Below are positions 61,343 to 64,000 of a DNA stretch of 64,000 nucleotides, in pieces. Made by a program: the position numbers and the translations under genes. The notes under the pieces were generated by a model. That model did not search any database. It was not told where the DNA came from and saw nothing but the letters and a program-made list of their open reading frames with translations. Source of the DNA: Lachnospiraceae bacterium. GTDB taxonomy: Bacteria; Bacillota; Clostridia; Lachnospirales; Lachnospiraceae. Each line of letters begins with the position of its first letter. The first letter of the stretch is position 1. The stretch is taken from positions 1 to 64,000 of the forward strand of contig VSNG01000011.1 of NCBI GenBank assembly GCA_009774175.1, given 5' to 3'.

Positions 61343-61909
61343 TCAATTCAACAGATTATATAAGATGGATGCTTTTTTCTCCGATTCCTTCCTCCCTGAT
61401 TCGGCTGTATCGCCGGAAGTTCCACCCAAAGAGCCGCTCTTGTTACCCGTGCCGGACGTGCCCGCACCTGCCCCCGTATCCCCGCCGCGCGCATAAGAAG
61501 CCGGTATGGTAGTTACCTGTGCAGATACGACTGTCACTTCTTTCAGACTCATGCGGATGTCTCTCGACGTTTTATTGCTCTCATCTTTTGGCACTGTCAG
61601 AGACATAATTGCCATATTCGGATATACATCCGTACTTGTTACCACCGTTACGAGCTGTCTGGAATAATAGAGATTTTCCAGCTGCGCCACCACCTCGTCC
61701 ACTCTGCCGGTCCCATGGGACGCCCACGTAACCGGCGTATTTGTAAGGTGTCCCGTGATCTCAAGCACCATAGGCTTTATGCTGATGTTATCTGATACTG
61801 AATATCCGGATTCCACCGCATAATCCGGGACGTCAGAGGAATAGCCCCTGTTCTCACTCAGCAACGCATCAAACTCTATCCCGTTAACAGACAATGGTCG
61901 TAATCTCAT
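61343..61909 (-). CDS. Baseplate protein (DUF6046/Dit-like)
   Basis: 188 residues. Beta-rich core (LRPLSVNGIEFDALLSENRGYSSDVPDYAVESGYSVSDNISIKPMVLEITG) with a Gly/Ser/Thr-rich C-terminal tail. It resembles the proteins encoded right after the tape measure. The ATG at 61909 follows AAGGGAAGG; start codons at 61930 and 61933 overlap the tape-measure stop. Confidence 0.65.
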   Translation of the reverse strand: MRLRPLSVNGIEFDALLSENRGYSSDVPDYAVESGYSVSDNISIKPMVLEITGHLTNTPVTWASHGTGRVDEVVAQLENLYYSRQLVTVVTSTDVYPNMAIMSLTVPKDESNKTSRDIRMSLKEVTVVSAQVTTIPASYARGGDTGAGAGTSGTGNKSGSLGGTSGDTAESGRKESEKKASILYNLLN

Positions 61910-61929
61910 GCCACACCTTCCCTTCTGCA

Positions 61930-63828
61930 TCACGTACCATATTTGAGACCCTTTGCCAACTGATCCGTCGTATCAGTCGCCGACTTTGCGGCAGCCTGAG
62001 AAATGGTTCTCTGATCCGTTCCATGAAACGTCTGCTCGATGTTCACGTTCTGGGTCACATTGCTTGTCCTGCTTCCTCCAACGCCGCCCGCATTGGCAAC
62101 AGTTGTCTTCTGGATTGTGGCATCTCCGGCAAAAAAATCACCTACGCCGTCCAAAAAATCTCCTGCCCCATCAGAAATATCGCCTAAAAATCCTTTTGCC
62201 TTCTCCAGCATACCCTGAATTTTCTCTACAAACACGGACACGCGCTCTACTATCGCATCTATTTTCTCACCGAACAGTGCATAAATGGCATCCCATATAC
62301 CCTTAAAAAAGGATTTAACTGCCAGCCAGCATCCTTCGTTAATCTTTTCAATTCCCTGCAAGGCCTTCTTAAAATCCAGCGTAAACACGCCGCTTAAAAA
62401 TTCGGTTATTCCTTCGAATATGAGGAGAACTCCATTTACTATGTTGTGTATGGCAGAAAAAACAGCCGATAATGCTGCCAATATCTGTTCGCCCCACTCA
62501 TCCCAAAAATTTTGAAGCTTACCAAAAAGGAATACTGCCAGCTGGTAGATACCGTTAAATATTTGTTTTAATATGGCCAAAAGATTCTGAAAAATGGAGC
62601 CTAATCTTTCTTTGATCTCGTCGCCGTTTTTAAGCCAGTAGTCTCTCAGCTTTGTTGATACCGCTTTGCCAATTCCAGAAATGGACATCCAAACCCGCAG
62701 CAGAAACCCCTTGACCTTATTCCATGCCGTTATAATCCTGTCTCTGATTTCATCTACGTCATACCCCATCTTCCCAAGTATATCGCCGATGACGCTGTCA
62801 TTTCCCTTCATGAAATTAATGAAATCATCCACAACCAGGGCGATAGCCAGTATCACGGCTACGATGGCCATAATTTTCAAATTTGCCACGTTCAGCAACC
62901 CGATAAGAGATTTCAAAAATGACAGTATCTGTTTCCCTTTGAATGCCGCTATGGTCATCCCAGCAGCGATCCCAAGTAGCCGCAATACATTTTCCATTCC
63001 CCCGAGCTTATCTGTTACCCTCACAACGACATCTCTCACCCGGTCAAGACCTTTTATCGCCATATCAAAAGCTCTCGTCATGCCCTTTGACAAAGTTTTG
63101 GTGAACCCCGTAGCCGCATTGATGTCATCCAGCCAGTACCCCCACTTGTTCCGAATGTAAGTAAGACCGTCTGATATACTGTAATCGAGGCCGCTAAACG
63201 CCCCGTTGATTTCATCCGTGTGGGATACAAACGCATTTTTTAAGTCTGCGAGGGATATCTTACCGTCCGCCGCCAACTGCTCAAGCTGGTCTGTTGTGCT
63301 CCCGAGCTGCTCATTCAGATAGCCAACCGCTTCCGGGGAGCGCTCCATGAGCTGGTTTAAGGTTTCGGTGTCCACCTTCCCCTTTGCAAATGACTTATTA
63401 ACCGCCTCCATAAGACCGACGATCTCTTCATTACTTTTTCCTGCCGTTTTAAAGGTCTTTGTAAGCGCATCATGAAACGCGATTGCCTCATCCACACTGC
63501 CAAAAAGCTCCCGATTCTCCTGAACCAGGGCGCCGACCGTTTTGGCCGTATCCGCATAGGACATCTTTGTATCGTTTGCGGACTGCATGATCTTTTGCTG
63601 GATATCCTTTTGCTCGCCAAGCCCTGCTGTGGCATTTTTGATCTGATCGTTTATTCCATTGAACTCCTCTGCCAGGGCGTTCATCTGGGTAAGGGAGAAA
63701 CCGATACCGATAGCGCCCAGAGCCTTCATGGCAAAGTTCTTGACATCTTCAATCCTGCCTTCGGCCTCCTTCATCGAAGATTCATCTATCTTGAATCCCA
63801 TGGCGATTGCTATATCACGCACCGTCAA
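61930..63828 (-). CDS. Phage tape measure protein
   Basis: 632 residues. The N-terminal helical part (MNALAEEFNGINDQIKNATAGLGEQKDIQQKIMQ... ETLNQLMERSPEAVGYLNEQLG) matches tape-measure families. The middle has several hydrophobic stretches (LKIMAIVAVILAIALVVDDFI) and the end is Gly/Asn-rich. It sets tail length, and 632 residues implies a fairly short tail. The TTG start overlaps the upstream TGA, with GGGGGAGG before it. Confidence 0.9.
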   Translation of the reverse strand: MTVRDIAIAMGFKIDESSMKEAEGRIEDVKNFAMKALGAIGIGFSLTQMNALAEEFNGINDQIKNATAGLGEQKDIQQKIMQSANDTKMSYADTAKTVGALVQENRELFGSVDEAIAFHDALTKTFKTAGKSNEEIVGLMEAVNKSFAKGKVDTETLNQLMERSPEAVGYLNEQLGSTTDQLEQLAADGKISLADLKNAFVSHTDEINGAFSGLDYSISDGLTYIRNKWGYWLDDINAATGFTKTLSKGMTRAFDMAIKGLDRVRDVVVRVTDKLGGMENVLRLLGIAAGMTIAAFKGKQILSFLKSLIGLLNVANLKIMAIVAVILAIALVVDDFINFMKGNDSVIGDILGKMGYDVDEIRDRIITAWNKVKGFLLRVWMSISGIGKAVSTKLRDYWLKNGDEIKERLGSIFQNLLAILKQIFNGIYQLAVFLFGKLQNFWDEWGEQILAALSAVFSAIHNIVNGVLLIFEGITEFLSGVFTLDFKKALQGIEKINEGCWLAVKSFFKGIWDAIYALFGEKIDAIVERVSVFVEKIQGMLEKAKGFLGDISDGAGDFLDGVGDFFAGDATIQKTTVANAGGVGGSRTSNVTQNVNIEQTFHGTDQRTISQAAAKSATDTTDQLAKGLKYGT

Positions 63829-64000
63829 TGGTTCCTCCCCCTCTCTTCCCGCATTTCTTCTATTTTGGCCCGCTCGATGTCCAGATCCCTGCTATACAGG
63901 GCATACAGCTTTAGCGCCTCGCTAAGCGTATAGCAGGTCTTTAGCTCCTCCATGCAGGCCAGCCTTGCCTTGACCAGAATATACATCCGCAGTTCAAGCT
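63825..64000 (-). CDS. Tail-assembly protein, C-terminal part (cut by window edge)
   Basis: The last 57 residues are visible (from LELRMYILVKARLACMEE to EEMREERGRNH), a Glu/Arg-rich helical end typical of the small tail-assembly chaperones (XkdN-like) encoded just before the tape measure. Its stop TGA overlaps the tape-measure start. The start lies beyond 64000. Confidence 0.7.
   Translation of the reverse strand, partial: LELRMYILVKARLACMEELKTCYTLSEALKLYALYSRDLDIERAKIEEMREERGRNH

Larger units (their letters stand above)
50953..64000. mobile_element. Prophage with contractile-type tail (one end; continues past window)
   Basis: From the junction in the M23 gene to the window end: small AT-rich accessory genes, endolysin, holins, tail-fibre region, J-like and gp25-like baseplate proteins, hub, tape measure and a tail-assembly protein. 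Gene order matches PBSX/myovirus-like modules. Head genes, integrase and early control must lie beyond 64 kb. Confidence 0.93.

Overview
The window looks like chromosome from a spore-forming, butyrate-producing Lachnospiraceae-type Firmicute (gut Clostridia). Support for this: a small acid-soluble spore protein gene, the classical thl-crt-hbd-bcd-etfB-etfA butyrate operon, the Firmicutes order tig-clpP-clpX-lon-ysxC, two LacI-controlled maltodextrin ABC clusters without their own ATPase, consensus sigma-A promoters with 17-bp spacers, and a TPP riboswitch in front of thiT. Most genes are on the minus strand. I see no tRNA, rRNA or CRISPR array.

Layout. 1-8.3 kb: a secreted glucosaminidase with an Ig-like domain (its 3' end is outside the window), a CPBP membrane protease, riboswitch-controlled thiT, a Cys-rich protein, a repeat-containing small protein, and an AI-2E/VanZ/HdeD membrane-protein run. 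8.3-15.1 kb: the protein quality-control block ysxC, lon, clpX, clpP, tig, then a SASP gene. 15.3-17.3 kb: a DJ-1/PfpI protein coupled to a MATE exporter. 17.5-30.5 kb: two carbohydrate operons. The first is lacI-neopullulanase-SBP-permease-permease, with two perfect TGCAAACGTTTGCA operators just downstream of its promoter. The second is SBP-permease-permease followed by malQ-lacI with its own promoter and operator. A CYTH-domain gene lies between them. 30.5-42.3 kb: an EAL phosphodiesterase, a NagD-like phosphatase, a duplicated Cys/His protein, TetR and MocR regulators, a DUF2225 protein, glutaminyl-tRNA synthetase, and an unlisted 38-residue membrane peptide with its own promoter and terminator. 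42.4-48.7 kb: the butyrate operon. 48.7-50.4 kb: a chemoreceptor.

50.95-64 kb: the right-hand part of a contractile-tailed prophage. Its junction lies inside an M23 metallopeptidase gene, whose 3' part remains at 50.5-50.97 kb. From the window end toward the junction come a tail-assembly protein (partial), tape measure, baseplate and hub proteins, gp25-like, J-like and tail-fibre-region proteins, then a holin/XhlA/endolysin cassette. Next to the junction is an AT-rich accessory segment with small genes on both strands, one of which encodes an AbrB/MazE-like DNA-binding protein. Here the palindrome ATTGGTTACCAAT sits exactly in the -35/-10 spacer of three separate promoters, with a fourth, partial copy. 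This compact switch is the most novel-looking feature of the window.

How the genes work together: imported maltodextrins are cleaved by the neopullulanase and MalQ, feed glycolysis, and the acetyl-CoA formed can be reduced to butyryl-CoA by the six-gene operon. Regulation appears to be mostly local LacI repression placed just downstream of promoters.
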